From Sipunculus nudus (Eukaryota; Annelida; Sipuncula; Golfingiida; Sipunculidae), in the NCBI GenBank assembly GCA_026874595.1, contig CM049312.1, positions 69,408,929 through 69,472,928 of the forward strand: DNA of 64,000 nt, in the 5' to 3' direction. Positions 11,713 to 24,789 of this stretch are shown here, one piece after another. Numbering within the stretch: the first letter of the stretch is position 1; every line of letters starts with the position of its first letter. The translations under genes were made by a program, and so were the position numbers. The notes below the pieces were generated by a model. It did not search any database, was not told the DNA's origin, and saw nothing but the letters and a program-made list of their open reading frames with translations.

Positions 11713-14378
11713 TATATATATATATGTGTGTGTGATATTTATTTACCATAAAGCTTTTAAATCATGCGTTATTACTAAACTCTAAGGAACTTAGCATTAT
11801 ATGCAAATTATGATATGAACTTCTTTTTGTTAAAATGGCAATAGGAACCGATCAGTATTATATTTCTTTTGGCATTATTGACGTTTATTATTTACATAAG
11901 TCATTATTATTATGAATACAGACAAACAAGAATAATATGTATTTGCACACTGCTGCACAGTTTACCTCTGATTCTGCCAATCATTAAAAAGTAATATGTT
12001 TAATATCTGCTATGTATATATTGATTGTAAAATGCAAATACGAAAGGTTCACCTGCAAGAAACATCAATATCATAGCTCCAAGGATGTTGTTTTCGGTGA
12101 TCATAGACGTCCCATCGGGGGCGAGTTGGCATCGTCGAGCTTCAAGTAACATGTCCAAGAAACTTCGAATACACTTAGGGTCAAAGGATGCCTATAACCA
12201 AATATAGAAATGAAAATACAAACGCCATCTAAGTGCCTCTGCGTTTAAAAGAAAACTTTTATTGTAGGATAATTAGTAAGATTAAATTATACATTTAGCA
12301 TGATAACAATAATAATTAAAGGTCATAGGAAAAGTTTTTCAGAATTCCCTGCAAAGCGCTATTTTCCCTGACCGATGGACTAAACATATATATCATATCC
12401 CTTGTATGATAAATATTAAAAAAAAAATACAAGAAATAACGAATAAAATCAAATTTTTATTCAAACTGCAGAGGTCCGCAGCGGAAACGGCCGGGCGCGC
12501 ACTGCTAGGCATGTGACGTCACAGAGGGGAAACACTGCTCAGTGATCAGCCTGGACGAATGCTCGCATGCACTTATCCGTATCACTATCACAAGGGTCTA
12601 TAAGTTTATCATAGGAACTCATGCTATGGCCGGATTTTTGGGACACAGGAATACTTTGATGAACTTAAAGTGAACCTAGCTGTTCGGGTGCAGGGTTACA
12701 TGTATGTCGGACACTGTATTTTCAAGGGAAAATATAGAACCCTTTTTCTCCCGTATGGACGATCACAGAGGCTAGATGCTTCCCCGCAGATTTATTCGTT
12801 TCACCAACGCCAGACGTGGTTGTTTTCCAGTTGCATTGCCCACTGCTTGTAATTATCTGTGCGAGAACATGTTTAGAATAGCGCTTATAATTCAGTTCCT
12901 GATTAACTGTCATCGGAGAAATGTGCTTCACATAGTTTCGAGTGTTTGGTTGGCTTCCAGTCTTTCCTGCTTCCAGTCTTATCTGCTGTTGGATTGCTTA
13001 TACCTACTTTCCAAGCCTTCCTTGCCCGAACGGTTGCACATATTAAGCCAGTTGAGATCTTGTTGACATCGGTGGGCCGGGCACGCTGTCAGTCACATCG
13101 AACACTCATATTATTGTACGCATGCTCCAAGTGATTCGTAAAGGTGATTAACGGCAAAAAAAACATTAAAACTTCAAAATTTCAGGATTGGGAATTCCTT
13201 TAATGTTTGTCAGTTCCGTGATTTCGTCCACGATGTCGCAAAATCACTGGCTCTACAACTGACAAGCGGCTAGTCTCTCAACTGTTCCTAATAAGGTTTT
13301 TCTTTTAGTGGAAAACCAAACAGTGGCGTCCCGATCTAGAGCCATTTGTACAACCAACGAACCACCAGCAGTCGATCTTTACTGTTTTGTTTTGATACCG
13401 TATAGCTACGCTTATACAAAGAAACACGCAGCTTGCACATAGTGAGTACTGACGCAAAGCAAGCAGTTAGCGTGCTGCCAGCAATGCTTACAGCCCAGCA
13501 TGGCTACTGTGACATTACGGCTCATTCGGGCGCCGGTCACTCCCGTCTGTCTGTTTGAATGTCAAAGTCAAATTAAATGATGTTTTTATTGGATCTCGGG
13601 CCGATTTTTATTTAATTGAGGTCATCAGTGATAACATGTGATGTATTTAGCATTTATATTGCGTTTCAAATCTTTTCCTATGATCTTTAAGGATAAACAC
13701 GATTCATGTGGCATAACGGACTATGTCAGCCTCACCGCATTGTTTATTTATTTCTACTATTTCGGTTCCTTCATCTTAGAAGCCTTTTAGCAAGACGTGG
13801 AAAATGTACTCAAAATATATTCTTATACGAGCGCAATTGATAGGTGCTGGGTTTTATTTGTAATGCCCGAGGTAAGTAACTATGCACCCCAAGGCGCTGA
13901 GGTTAAGGCATTGGACAGGGGTATGAATATTTATACATTCTGTGTAATATGTTGTTTGACATGGACGGACGTTTCGCGAGCATGTGAATTTTGTATTTTA
14001 AGTACTAAACAGAATTTTTAATAAACTTATAGCATCAACGTGTGATGGTGCTCAGCGTGGCCGTAAACGACGACTGGGTGCAAATAACAGTGCAGCCGAG
14101 TTCGAGGGGACACAAGTGTGCAAACATATAGCGGTCGGGCGGAACGGAACGGAGAAGGAGGACAACAAGTCCATTATGTTACAGAGAGGGAGCTTTGTCC
14201 CATCGAACTCTTAATTATTTAATCTCCGTTTCGAACCTACTTTTAAAGATCACTCCGCCGAAATAGTATAAAAATCCCACGCTAAGGAATTCGCACGGGC
14301 TGCTCGTATTTGTGGACTATGAAGAAGTGTCACCAGGCCTGGATCAGGATGTTAGATCCTGCAAGTTACACTATCACC

Positions 14379-14443
<65 letters not shown>

Positions 14444-17012
14444 ATGTTATATCGGTTTGAATGAACATTTGTGAGGCCCAACACAACACCGAGTGGGAAG
14501 ACCCATATACGCACACATAGAAACACACCTATATTTTACGCTTATACGCACACTCGCGCACATGGACACCCACCTTTAAGGTGTTCATGCAGGCAATCTA
14601 GAGGAGTGATTTTAACGCATATACGCGCACGTACATACGCATATAGGCTGAAAGACACATGAAAACACTTGTCGTGGCCACGAGCTGACATTCCTTACAC
14701 AAGTTACCTCCATACAACGTCGTGGACGAGTGAACCAGTGATGAATCTGCAAGTGCTCGCTTAAACTAGGAGTGGAATGACCGGAAACAAGTCTTTTCTG
14801 GTGGGACACATACTACACAAAAAGGTCAACTATGGCATTAATAAATATTATAAAACACCCTATTTCAGTGTGTACTTGAATCCCTTGAATCCTCCATCAT
14901 TGTATACATAAATGGAGGACCCTTCTATGGGGAGTTGGCACAAAAAGTGGCCAGGTGACAAGATAATACGCTAGACATATATGGTATTCTAGGTAATTAT
15001 CATAAATACTGCGTTATTTGAAGATGTTATTTAGCCATCAAAATGTCAAATACCATTTGGTCTTTCCATCGCAGTAAATTATCTAGTCTGAACGGTTCAG
15101 AATTTTTGGGTTATTCCATTCATTATGCAAGACCCTGGTAGGGGGTCGTCCTGCAGATATGAGCCACACCCTGAAAATTAAGTCACCGGTACCAGCTGAG
15201 GGGAATAATTCTAATAGTGATTTTTGGCATGGTATACAACCTTGAAGTTAGAAAATGTCCGATAGCATTGTATTATTGGTAGCTTTCTGTGTGAATCAGC
15301 CCGTTTATATGCCTACATATTAATTGATTTGTATTCTCGAAAGGCTCATGAAATTCAATCCACCGGGTGCCAGCTTGACACCCTTGGGCAATTTTTGTAA
15401 TTGCACAAATTCAAAATGGCATTCGGCGCTCATTTTTAAATTTGCTGTAGTGAATAACAATATAGATTTAGAAAACTGTCTCCTTGACGTAAAATGTGGT
15501 CAAAAACTTTCACCATAATAGTTACATGCCACGATGCAACAATAAAGCAATAATAATCTAAAGTGAAGGCCGAAATGGCTGTCATTTTTCAAAATAACGT
15601 AATTTGAAAATAAGCCGTAGGTTTAACCGTTCAGTGATAGTTGGTGATTGGTTGTTTGGCTCTTGTTGTTTGCCCTTTAGCATAAAGGTCAAAGTAATTT
15701 ATATTCATGAGCATTTAATATGACATCTGGAGATGACATTTTAATAATAATAATAGTTATACTTGGTTTATTTATAGCACCAAAATCTCTGGGTAGTTAG
15801 TATTATCAAATACCATATATTTTGGTGTATTTTTGTTTTAAAATTGATCATAAATCAGTTTAAACATCTTAAAATCAACAAACTTTTGTTATGTTCACAT
15901 AAGAGAGCTAGAATAATATGGCTGAGTTATCCATTCTCATTTAAGCAATTATCGTTTATTTTGTATCTGATTTTGTATTTCGAACAAATAATTTTATTCA
16001 TCAGTATTTTCGTAGGAAAATAATGGTTTTTGATGTGTTTTACAAGGGATATGTTTTTATTCAATGCTTCCTCTGATCCAGTTTCTGTCTCATATACATC
16101 TGAATTTTGGTTGAAATGTAATGTTACCCATGGAAAATATGTATTGAAACTTTAGTGAAATGAAAGAAAAATATATTATTTTATATCAAATTACGTTTCT
16201 TCTGTATGTTATTGATTAGCTATGTAGGACTTGAGTCTGAACTTGGATTCGAGTTTTCCTGGACTCGGATTTTTACTCAGAATCGGAGGTCAGGACTGGA
16301 GATGTCCAGCCGAGTCCATCTGGAGTCCAAGAAAAAAGGCTTTAGCCTGCGATGTTCAGATGGGGGAACCCTCTCATATATAGAAAATTTAGACTGTATA
16401 TACGAAGCTTTATCCCTGCATCGGGAGCTGAATGTATTTAAACATCAGACAAAGGCATGCGAAAGTGTTACAAAAATAACATAATTTTTTTTTGTTATTT
16501 AAAATAACATCGCACATTAACTATTCAATAATCGCAGGCGATGCACTCCGTGAACAATACGGGTACATATTTTTTATACAGTTGGTTAGCTTTTCCCTTT
16601 CAGAGAAATATATTATTTTTTCTCCGTACTGTTCTACATTTTGTGTATTTTTTTCAAGAATTGTTTAGGATTAGAATAAATGATTAGAATAAATCATACT
16701 ATGATTAAAAATCAGAAATATTATTGGATCTTACCTTTGCCTCCTCGTACATGGGATTCATTGCTGCATCTCTTGCTTTTATGAATCGTTTTAGGCATTG
16801 TACGCTTTTCATTGGCAGCCAGCGGAGAAAAGGAAACAGATCCAGTTCAGCACCGTACCCTGGGGTTGAAATTACTATCATCTCGCTGACCATGGCATCA
16901 ATGTTTTTCGCTTCTGTGGAGTTTTTGTCAATTCTTCTCCCAATCAGCTTGAGGAAACATGTAATAGACGGACTTTTAAGTTTTTTGACAAACATACACA
17001 CATACACACACC

Positions 17013-17054
<42 letters not shown>

Positions 17055-17574
17055 GAGATTATTTAAGAAAATGTTCAGTTACACATTAAAACGTGTTTTC
17101 ATGCATTTGCAATCTTCAAATGTGATCTGTCAACGTTTGATGCTGTTATCTAATTATGCCTAGACGCACTTAGCCATGGTCAGGTGAAAATGTACGGAGA
17201 TCAGGATTATGCCTGTATTTCGAAATTATTTCAGATCTTTTGCTCAGCCTTTGTGACTTCGGGAATGTTATTATTTAAACCTTTTCTTCGAGGCAGAGAA
17301 TACACGTGCCATTGTGGAGTCTTCTCGGGGGAGCGCTTTTAAGAACCCGCCAGCTGATTGAATACGGGGATTTCGTGGTTTCTGTCCCGGGATTTGAAAT
17401 CGGTACCGGCAAGTCCTATATGTTTTTCTCGGTGGTCACCTCTGAAGATTGCAAATGCATGAAAACACGTGTTAATGATAACTGAAAATGTTCATAAATA
17501 ATCACTATGTACCAGCTCTTAGCATCCCGCTTATAGGGCACTTTTGAATTCGTTCTGCAAACATATATATTTTC

Positions 17575-17638
<64 letters not shown>

Positions 17639-20600
17639 ACTCTCTTAATTTATGCAGTCACCTGTGCTACATTCTGCAGTGTCGTCCTTCCGTTCGTTCC
17701 GCTGCCCCTTAGCAAGGCACTATTTGTATTTACAAGTCTAAGATAAATTTTGCTTGTCGTCCGGAAAGGTCAGTGGTAAACATCCTTGGGCACCTAAACG
17801 TATATCAGGTTGACCTATGAAGAGAATTCTGTCCCCAGGTACCATGCAAGTTAAAAACGTCCGAGTGTTAAACACAAATTACATGGGTATGAATGTCCCT
17901 GTTAGCAAACAAAGCTGGATTAACAGTTCTTAATATATTCGGCAGAATTGAAATATGTGATGCTTATACATCTGTTATAGCTTTATCTGTAGTACGAGGC
18001 ACAAGGCGCAACCTATGATTAAACAGTACAATTTTGATTCTACAGTTTTATATCTTTACCAATTTTATGCTAATAATAGGAAACTGGTCCGTTTTTGTCC
18101 TCAATTTTCTCTTAAACCCCGTTACGTAAGACACTGCGTTGTACCTCATTTTGAATGTTATTGTGACCTCGGTGATCTCGCCAATATAAGTATTAATGAT
18201 TTTAATGTACACATCATTTTGAGTGGTTTTAAAATCGCGCAGATGTCACCATCGAAATCAGCCGAACAGCCTTCGCCAAAGACCGGAATGCCTGCATCGT
18301 TGGTTGGTGATCTGGCTATTCCCAACACAGGCGTGTGTCACAATCAGCCTCCAACGAAGGTGGGGTCTATTGTGCATATGAATAACCCTTACTGTCAGTG
18401 ACGGATTAAAGCATCTTTGGCCTGACATTTGACAGAGTCACTGACCCATGCACTTGCGTAGCCAGTAAATGTGAAAAAAATATGACTCTCGATCCCTTGG
18501 CACTCGTTTCTTGTCTCAGTATCCAATAATGCCACGAGCAAAGCGCCACAAAAGAAATGTAAAATTTTTGTACATATTGTATTGAGACAGTGTCCCACTG
18601 AAAATCAATTTATTGACTTTTAGAATAAAAATAATTAAGCCAACATTTCTCATCTCATTTAATACATCCTGCCAACTCTGATAAGAAAAGCCCGGTTTTC
18701 AGCTAGCAGGTAATATATAAGATAACAAAGCCTATATAACTTACGTCGTTATCCAATTCCTGGCCATCAACAAATGTTCTCTTTAAAAATGTCATAACAT
18801 ACTTGACATTTCTCTGTATTAAATCCATTTCGAGCCAAGATTCATAAATAGTAAATAATAACTTTTAATAACATACGAATTGCCCTGACATTTGCTATTT
18901 TTACGGAACCTATTTAGGTCTCCCAGACAATCCCAATATTTTATGTTACGGAACCTAATAATAACAGATCACCTAGTCGTGACGAGCATAAATTTTTGTT
19001 ACGGGGATAAATAAAATCAGATTCCGCAACACTAGTCAACCAGCCTGCAAAATCTAGGGAAATGAATAAAGAAATCGGTGGTTTTTTTGTGAACAAATAA
19101 TTATAATTTATTCTTAGAACAATGCCAACATTACAATACACTAAATCAATACGATTACACAGTATTTAAGACATGACAATAATAAAAATATATATCACCA
19201 GAGTCCGGATCCTAGGCTTTGATTTCAGGACACCACAACTATCACAGTCCAACAAGAGTCTTTTAGCACAAATAATCCACGTGAACAGTTCAAGTAAATC
19301 TTCCCGGTGAATATTCCAACTAAATCTCGGTGACAATCTGTTGTAATTCAGAAGTGAAGTTCAGGAAAAATCACAAAGGCAAACTGAAGAAAATCTGCAT
19401 GAAATTGGTATAAAGTCTGTATAAAATCTGTAGAATATCTGTAACTATGCAATTATCGGAGTAGGTCCCAAGACTGACGAGAAAGTCGCACCCTTTCGTG
19501 CCCGCTGGTATTTTTTTCTTCTTTCTGGCTCTAAACACAGCCCCTATTTATAGCTTTTTCACCCGAAGTCCAGAAACTTCTAGCCCGGAACCTTAAAAAG
19601 AACAGACTCGAAACTTTTAGACTACACCGAACACGCTGTCTTTACACCCTGCGGGTAAGCCAGAGTTTAACCAGTGCGGTTCCCATAGCATCGCACAGGG
19701 CTTGCACCTAACACGAATCAAAACGTCAGGCGCATAATAAACAAATGCATGTAACACCATTCGTATAAATCTTGGACAGTATTATTTATTGTTGGGTGAT
19801 AGCCAACTACATTTTTTTATTATTTTACGCAATATCGATTTCAATTTTGAAACTTTTCAAAATACTAGGTGTGCTGTTATATGTTTGCTTCTTATAATAA
19901 ATTTATAGTGGAGAATATATGATACGCCTATTTCGCAGGCACCATGGGATTTTTTTACAACATTTGAATGAACTATACTAAAAACAGATAGGACTGATAA
20001 ATGTTAAATATTTCTATGATTGATCACTTCTTTTGTTACAGTTTTTCACATCTGTCTTTACCAGTATAAAGTTCCTTCTTTCATTTGTCTTGTTTTCAAT
20101 AAAAGCTTAAAAATGATTTTGATAAGTTTACAAAACTCATTAGGGTTCCGATTCATAATCTTGTTTGACAAAATCTGATTTTAACCTATGTCGTATCATG
20201 CGAAATGATTTATTAACATCTTTTTTTTCTGATCCTTTAAATAAGTTTTTATACGCCAAAGATACGCGGGTTTAGTTATCTCTTATTTCCTCTTTTTTTA
20301 TGGTAACGGTTTTATCTTATATTTTCTTTGTTATTTTTAAAATATTTGACTGGTTTGTTATATCTTATTTTCTCTGTTGTTTTGAAAAGGAACATGTTTA
20401 TGTCCTATATCTCTGTTATTTTAAATAAAGGTTTTGTTATTTTTTTAATAGCAGGTTTTAACATTTTCTTGCGTCTGTTCTTCTATAAATATACTCGGGT
20501 TTACATATTGTTGAGTCTCAGGAGGCTAGACGAAGCTTTAATTATTCATAGAAATGGTAATGCCGGTGTGCATGTTTATGTTATGGATAACATGTGCATA

Positions 20601-21307
20601 TCATGTAAAGATCATTTCAAAAAATATATTTTGCCTTCAATAAAGATAAAACTCCATAAGCAAAGTGTTCTTGTCAATATATTCCACATACCTGACAGTC
20701 TGGTGTTTACATTAACACAAAAGAATGGCTAAGTTACATTTAATATAAGAATACTTACCAAACAACCTATAATGTTTGTTAATGATGCTCTCAGATCAGG
20801 TTGTGGATTTGACGGTTTCCCTCCAGTTTCTTCAAAACTATTCACCAACACTTCGAGCTCATTTTGAATTAATTCTTCAATCCGTGTGCTTTCTTCCCCG
20901 TAGGTCTTGATACTTGCATGCACCGTTTTTCTAAACAGAGATAGTGCTCTTGTGTATGGACCGACAACAAGATCGTTTCCTTCGTAAAAGCCGATGTTTG
21001 CCAGATACGTAGGTTTCAATCGATCAGCGAAATCGTACCCTTTCTTAACACACGCTTCCTGTATCAACTCTGTAGTGTTGACAACCACAATTTCTATTCC
21101 CATCAACTTGATGGTAAATATATCGCCGTACACTTTTGCACACTTTGAGAGGCCGTGATGCATAGCACTTGTTTTCACCTGCATAATGTTACCAAGAAAA
21201 GGCAAACCTGGAACACGTGGAGGTTTTCTAATCTTCCTACTCATTGCCCATTTCAGGAAGCGTGACAGAGCGAGCACTGCTATTAGTGCTGAAAGAATCC
21301 CCCACAT
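8302..21307 (-). CDS. Cytochrome P450, CYP2 clan (CYP17/CYP1-like), copy A
   Basis: Predicted heme-thiolate monooxygenase anchored in the ER; substrate unknown. Coding exons on the minus strand: 20759-21307, 16735-16947, 12053-12191, 11308-11570, 10243-10367 and 8302-8509, all with GT/AG borders, giving 498 residues (CYP17A1 has 508). The start is the Met nine bases after a CTCTCAG acceptor, a layout shared by all four copies, so a 5' UTR intron is likely. Visible parts: hydrophobic anchor at residues 2-20, hinge KPPRVPGLPFLGN (28-40), I-helix AGVNTT (300-305), ExxR as EILR (357-360), PERF (410-413), heme loop FGAGQRSCVG with ligand Cys441. Odd: the C-helix WxxxR reads LSLFR (122-126), and the I-helix acid is Asn303. 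Introns 1 and 2 are 3.8-4.5 kb and repeat-filled, unlike the compact copies C and D. Family call is secure; the subfamily is not. Confidence 0.93.
8524..8600. repeat. Compound (TA)n(GA)n microsatellite at a splice acceptor
   Basis: About 22 TA units followed by about 16 GA units. It starts about 15 bases from the acceptor of the heme exon of P450 A, so it occupies the 3' end of intron 5, where the branch point normally sits. Confidence 0.9.
9745..10125. repeat. Dispersed repeat ending in CCTCC...GGAGG hairpin
   Basis: Runs from a CTCCTTAAGGGAG hairpin through TGATCCGGACCACTC, a TTTCATCCAACCCCATT box and GACAGACAGACTAAGAGATA to ACCTCCTTGACGGAGGTAA. I recognise this arrangement as a repeat common in marine invertebrate and fish genomes, but cannot name its class with certainty. 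It lies in intron 5 of P450 A. Confidence 0.55.
10369..10411. repeat. (TA)n abutting acceptor of the PERF exon
   Basis: About 21 TA units directly adjoin the AG acceptor of P450 A exon 5 (exon end 10367). On the minus strand the intron ends TATATATATAG, so the usual pyrimidine tract is replaced by the microsatellite. Confidence 0.9.
11667..11735. repeat. (TA)n/(TG)n microsatellite
   Basis: TA repeat with one ATT interruption, ending in a short TG run. It lies in intron 3 of P450 A, about 100 bases upstream (minus sense) of exon 4. A short AAAC repeat lies near 11186-11213. Confidence 0.85.
12200..15154. other. P450 A intron 2, left part: unclassified sequence
   Basis: Intronic, no gene supported. 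The 12470-13570 stretch is less AT-rich than its surroundings and may be an old insertion. A (TA)n microsatellite lies at 14382-14435. At about 14600-14810 the minus strand has scattered Cys/His and an SLSEHLQIHH string reminiscent of a decayed C2H2 zinc finger, with frameshifts; this is too weak to call. Confidence 0.4.
15155..16490. repeat. Dispersed element, left inverted copy (P450 A intron 2)
   Basis: Matches 24790-26607 in reverse complement. Shared blocks include CACCGGTACCAGCTGAGG with TTTTTGGCATGGTATACAAC, the coumpound CGGACTC patch (16222-16330), and GGAACCCTCTCATATATAGA. A third partial copy in the same orientation is at 22795-23560. No coding sequence is recognised in it. It ends about 245 bases from P450 A exon 2. 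Confidence 0.8.
17014..17051. repeat. (TA)n microsatellite
   Basis: About 19 TA units after a CACA-rich lead, 67 bases upstream (minus sense) of the acceptor of P450 A exon 2 and directly next to the MITE at 17054. Confidence 0.9.
17054..17508. mobile_element. MITE with about 68-bp terminal inverted repeats
   Basis: The first 68 bases (GATTATTTAAGAAAATGTTC ... GTGTTTTCATGCATTTGCAA ... CTTCAAATG) recur in reverse complement at 17441-17508, giving a 455-bp element with long inverted ends and a non-coding interior. It sits in P450 A intron 1 about 100 bases from exon 2, flanked on both sides by (TA)n tracts (17014-17051 and 17577-17635). Superfamily not determined. Confidence 0.8.
17577..17635. 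repeat. (TA)n microsatellite
   Basis: About 29 uninterrupted TA units in intron 1 of P450 A. Confidence 0.9.
17640..20750. other. P450 A intron 1: unclassified AT-rich sequence
   Basis: No gene supported. A TTACGGAACCTA box is repeated at about 18901 and 18947. The stretch 19160-19760 has a different base texture (TCCAGAAACTTCTAG, GCGGGTAAGCCAG) and may be a degraded transposon end. The 20280-20480 part is a loose TTATCTTATTTTCT-type repeat. The open frames at 18015-18401 and 20328-20732 show no family features. Confidence 0.4.
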
Positions 21308-22794
21308 GCTGACAGCCTGAGAGAAAAAAGCAATAGTCATGCAATATTTACTAATAGCATTGTAGTTTATTTTGAATGTGTAGTTTCGTTTGAGCAGGCT
21401 TTGATAATATAAACTAAACAATTAGTAGCCGATTAAGGTTTTCAAAACTGAATAACAAAATCATGTGACCCGTTTGAACAAAAACAGGTAGTTGTTGCCA
21501 TGATTGCATTCACGTCTTTATGTGTTGAACGAATATATATATATATATATACAATGGTGAGAACCTGCAATATACAATATTTATCAGTGATCTTAGGTTT
21601 AATTGTTGACCGATTTAAACATCATCGTCTGACAGCTCACCTTGTGGTGTTAGGTTTGTCCACGCCCGTTTGTCGCTCCTCAAGTCACCCTACAAATGTA
21701 CTCAGGTTATATCTCATTCGGAGCTTAACACGGCCTAACTGTAATTGCTAAAACGCACAGCTAACCGTGTAGTTTGTAGCCTTTGTAGGTTTGTTCACGC
21801 AGGTTCTCGGTCCCCGAGGAGCACTTCACATGCAACATACCTCATACTGAACTTAACACCGCCTGACTGCTGATATGTTCGTAGGTCCTGTTTAGAAAAA
21901 ATGACCCAATTGCTACATACGGTACATGGATTACCATTATACTGGATGTTTAATTATATGTCAAAAGCCTCGCTGGTAGCTGACAGCTTCACATTAAAGA
22001 GGGCAAATGGAGAGTAGGCCTAGAGGTGCAATTATGCAGTGACGGGCGCCCCTCATAACTCATTTTATCTATTTATTTTCCCATTTATTCATGATTTCAA
22101 TCCCCTACCATACTCTTCTCAATGTACTTGTCAATCAGAACAGAACAGAACAGAGGTTTTATTCAGAAAAAAAAGGCCTCAGGCCCAAAGTTTTCTTGCT
22201 TTCAAAATCTTTTGTTCTGTGTTAAGATTTGGTAATGTTATTGACTGGCTGCCCCATAGTTTCCTAGAGTACTTAGGGAGAGAGTTCTGGAGGATTGCAA
22301 ATTAGAGAACGGCATTGAGATTTATACCAGATTGATATAATAGGTATAAGGACAGGGACATATAGCTTAAGACAAACCATGCAGGCGCCTTTTAATAATA
22401 TTTGCATGTCTTATGCAACCTGGAGCAATGTTATAACCCTTCAATGTTATAAGGTTTTCTGGATATAAGTTTAGGCCTAAAGTAAAGATATTATTTTTTA
22501 TACAGTCTACTGAGATTTTAGTCGAAAGAGCCACTGGAAAACTGACGTCTAGCATATTTTTTTTGTAATTTATGCATACATAATTCTATTACAAGTCGTC
22601 TATAAGCCTTGTTTATCTTATAATTATAAAAGATACTCGCTTCACCTTTGCCCTCAATGTTCTATGTAACCACTATGCGTATGACACTGTGCCATAGCTC
22701 TTTTTATAGGTTATTATTCTCGCAGTGACATGGCGCTATGACAATCAATAATTTTCATGTACACAAAGATTTTAGTGATTGTGCTTTCCACATT
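21308..22794. other. P450 A upstream region with small repeats
   Basis: It should hold the 5' UTR exon and promoter of P450 A, but neither can be placed. Contents: (TA)9 at 21534-21551; two diverged copies of about 100 bp at about 21645-21745 and 21780-21880, sharing GTAGGTTTGT and CTTAACAC..CCT boxes; and at 22130-22200 a (CAGAA)n run beside GGCCTCAGGCCC, which read on the minus strand looks like the 3' tail of a LINE. None is secure. Confidence 0.4.
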
Positions 22795-23560
22795 GCGGGG
22801 AGAGTTCCATTAGTCCAGGAGCCAGACGGGTTGGTCGGAACCATCCAAGGGGAATAATTCTCATTGTGATATTTGGCAAGGTATACACCCCTAGTGTTTG
22901 AAAATTTGTGATAGCATTTCATCTGTGGTAAATTTTTGTGCGCGTTACCCTCTTTATATGCCCGCTCTCAAATGAATGTGTTGCACCAACGGGGCAAAAC
23001 ATATGGGGGGAGGGGTAACTCTTTTGAAAAGAACTTTTGAGATATTGAGAGTAGTAATATGAAAGTATATATCTTTTCCTTTTAAATGATATCAAACATG
23101 ATGATTTTGATACATTTTCAAGGTCACGGAGGAAAACAAGTATGAAAAATATTTAAATCTCTCATTGCAGAAACACTTTTCATTTGCATATAGTTTTTTA
23201 AATCAAGTAAGGTATAAGAAATATAGCAGTTTGTATTATTCCAAAAGAAAGAATGGGATTTGGGTATTTAATTGGTGTGCGATATGCTTTCTATTGTACA
23301 TTTGCACCTATTGACACGGGGTAGTAAATGTACTATTGACGTTCCGGTGCAGTGGCCATTTGTAGAGCAAAGCTGGGGTAGGTTTTACGGTTTATGTTGT
23401 AACATTTGTGATAGTTAGAATAAAAATACAAATGGCTTATCTTTGGAAGGTTTATTTTGTTTACCTTTTAAAAAGACACTATATATGATGACCTTGACTT
23501 CAACAAGTGCAAATTTGATAATGTGTAGGACTATACTATGGACTTTTAACCATCCAGCTC
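22795..23560. repeat. Third partial copy of the 15155/24790 element
   Basis: Same orientation as the 15155-16490 copy. Shares AGGGGAATAATTCT, the TTTGGCA(T/A)GGTATACA box and, further in, GCAGAAACACTTTTCATTTG and GTGCAGTGGCCATTTGTAGA, which match the 24790-26607 copy in reverse complement. Confidence 0.7.
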
Positions 23561-24789
23561 ATAGATAAAGAGAGAAGATATTTGACACCGTCTGTCTCAA
23601 TTTCAAAGGAAATATTTAATTTTTGAACAAGTAAAACATAACTACTATATGTTAAATTGAAATAGTGCCGGAAAGCAAACTGTTTGAAAAGAAAGTCATT
23701 CAGCTATTACGAAAGTCATGACTGCCATTCTATCATCAGTTCATTGGAAAAGTATACGAGTCATGTTTCCATGGCCACAAGCTTGTTGGTTTGTCTTCAG
23801 TACTTTGTTAGTGTTAACTGGGCCTGTCAAATTGTTCATTTCTTCCAGTTAATGGTTGAATATTTTTTTCAGAGATGATTTTAATGAAACATTTTTATTG
23901 ACACAGCATTTCTACAATAAACGTTATCCCCTTCAGTAAAAAGAACTTCATTATATATATGATCCTTGAGTCATCATTTATTCTGAATCTGAATACTTTT
24001 GTATTTGGTCTTATCTGGTTCTTGCAGTTTTAATGGTCCGTGATTAAAAGAAACAAACTTGATTACTATGACCTGAATTTGTTTTTTACTCATAGGCTGT
24101 TGCTAATATGTCCTACCTTATTGAACATTGTCTCATCACTTGCGCCGAGGGTATTCCCACAAAGAGAGCACCAAGTATTGCACCAACAATACAATTTCTG
24201 ATCACCAAAATCACAAACTTAATGACTTCGTGTCTAGGTGTCAAATTACATCAACATATCGACCCAAAAGAACCTGTTTCACTTCTGTTTGAGTGAAAGG
24301 TTTCAGTGTCTTATGATGAGGTTCTAAGTTTCAGACAATCACTGGGGAACATCAATATACTAGTGAACAAAATTGACACGTGAGACTTTTTCCATGGCTA
24401 TTGAGTTCACTAAGCAACAACGTCATACAACTGAGAGAAAAAAAAGAATAAGCAAACAGTTTCAAACCAAGTGAGACTTACTTTGTCCTTATGCCCCATA
24501 CGGCCAGAAGAGACCTAAACCTCCACATATTCAAAATAATCAAGGTGTTTCCTTTACACAAATAGAAATTACAAATGGAACATCTAACGCAAACTCTCAC
24601 TTTGGTATCAAAAGCAGTGTTGTAGTCGAGTCGATACCAACCGAGTCCAAGTGAAAGTCCGTGTCCAGGGTACCCAAGTCCGAGTCCTTTAGGTTCGAGT
24701 CCAAGTATTTAAGTCCAAGTCTTTTAGAGCTTGAGTCCAAGTCCGAGTCCAGTACAATATCTTTATTTTAAACACAGTAAATTTGACAT
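23561..24789. other. Intergenic; CGGACTC repeat patch
   Basis: No gene seen. 24615-24760 is a patch of GAGTCCAAGTCCGAGTCC units (opposite sense to those at 3735 and 16222). The rest is AT-rich and unassigned. Confidence 0.5.

Noticed and set aside
14600-14810. Possible decayed C2H2 zinc finger on the minus strand
   Set aside because: Only a short SLSEHLQIHH-like string, and scattered Cys residues in another frame; not enough for a call.
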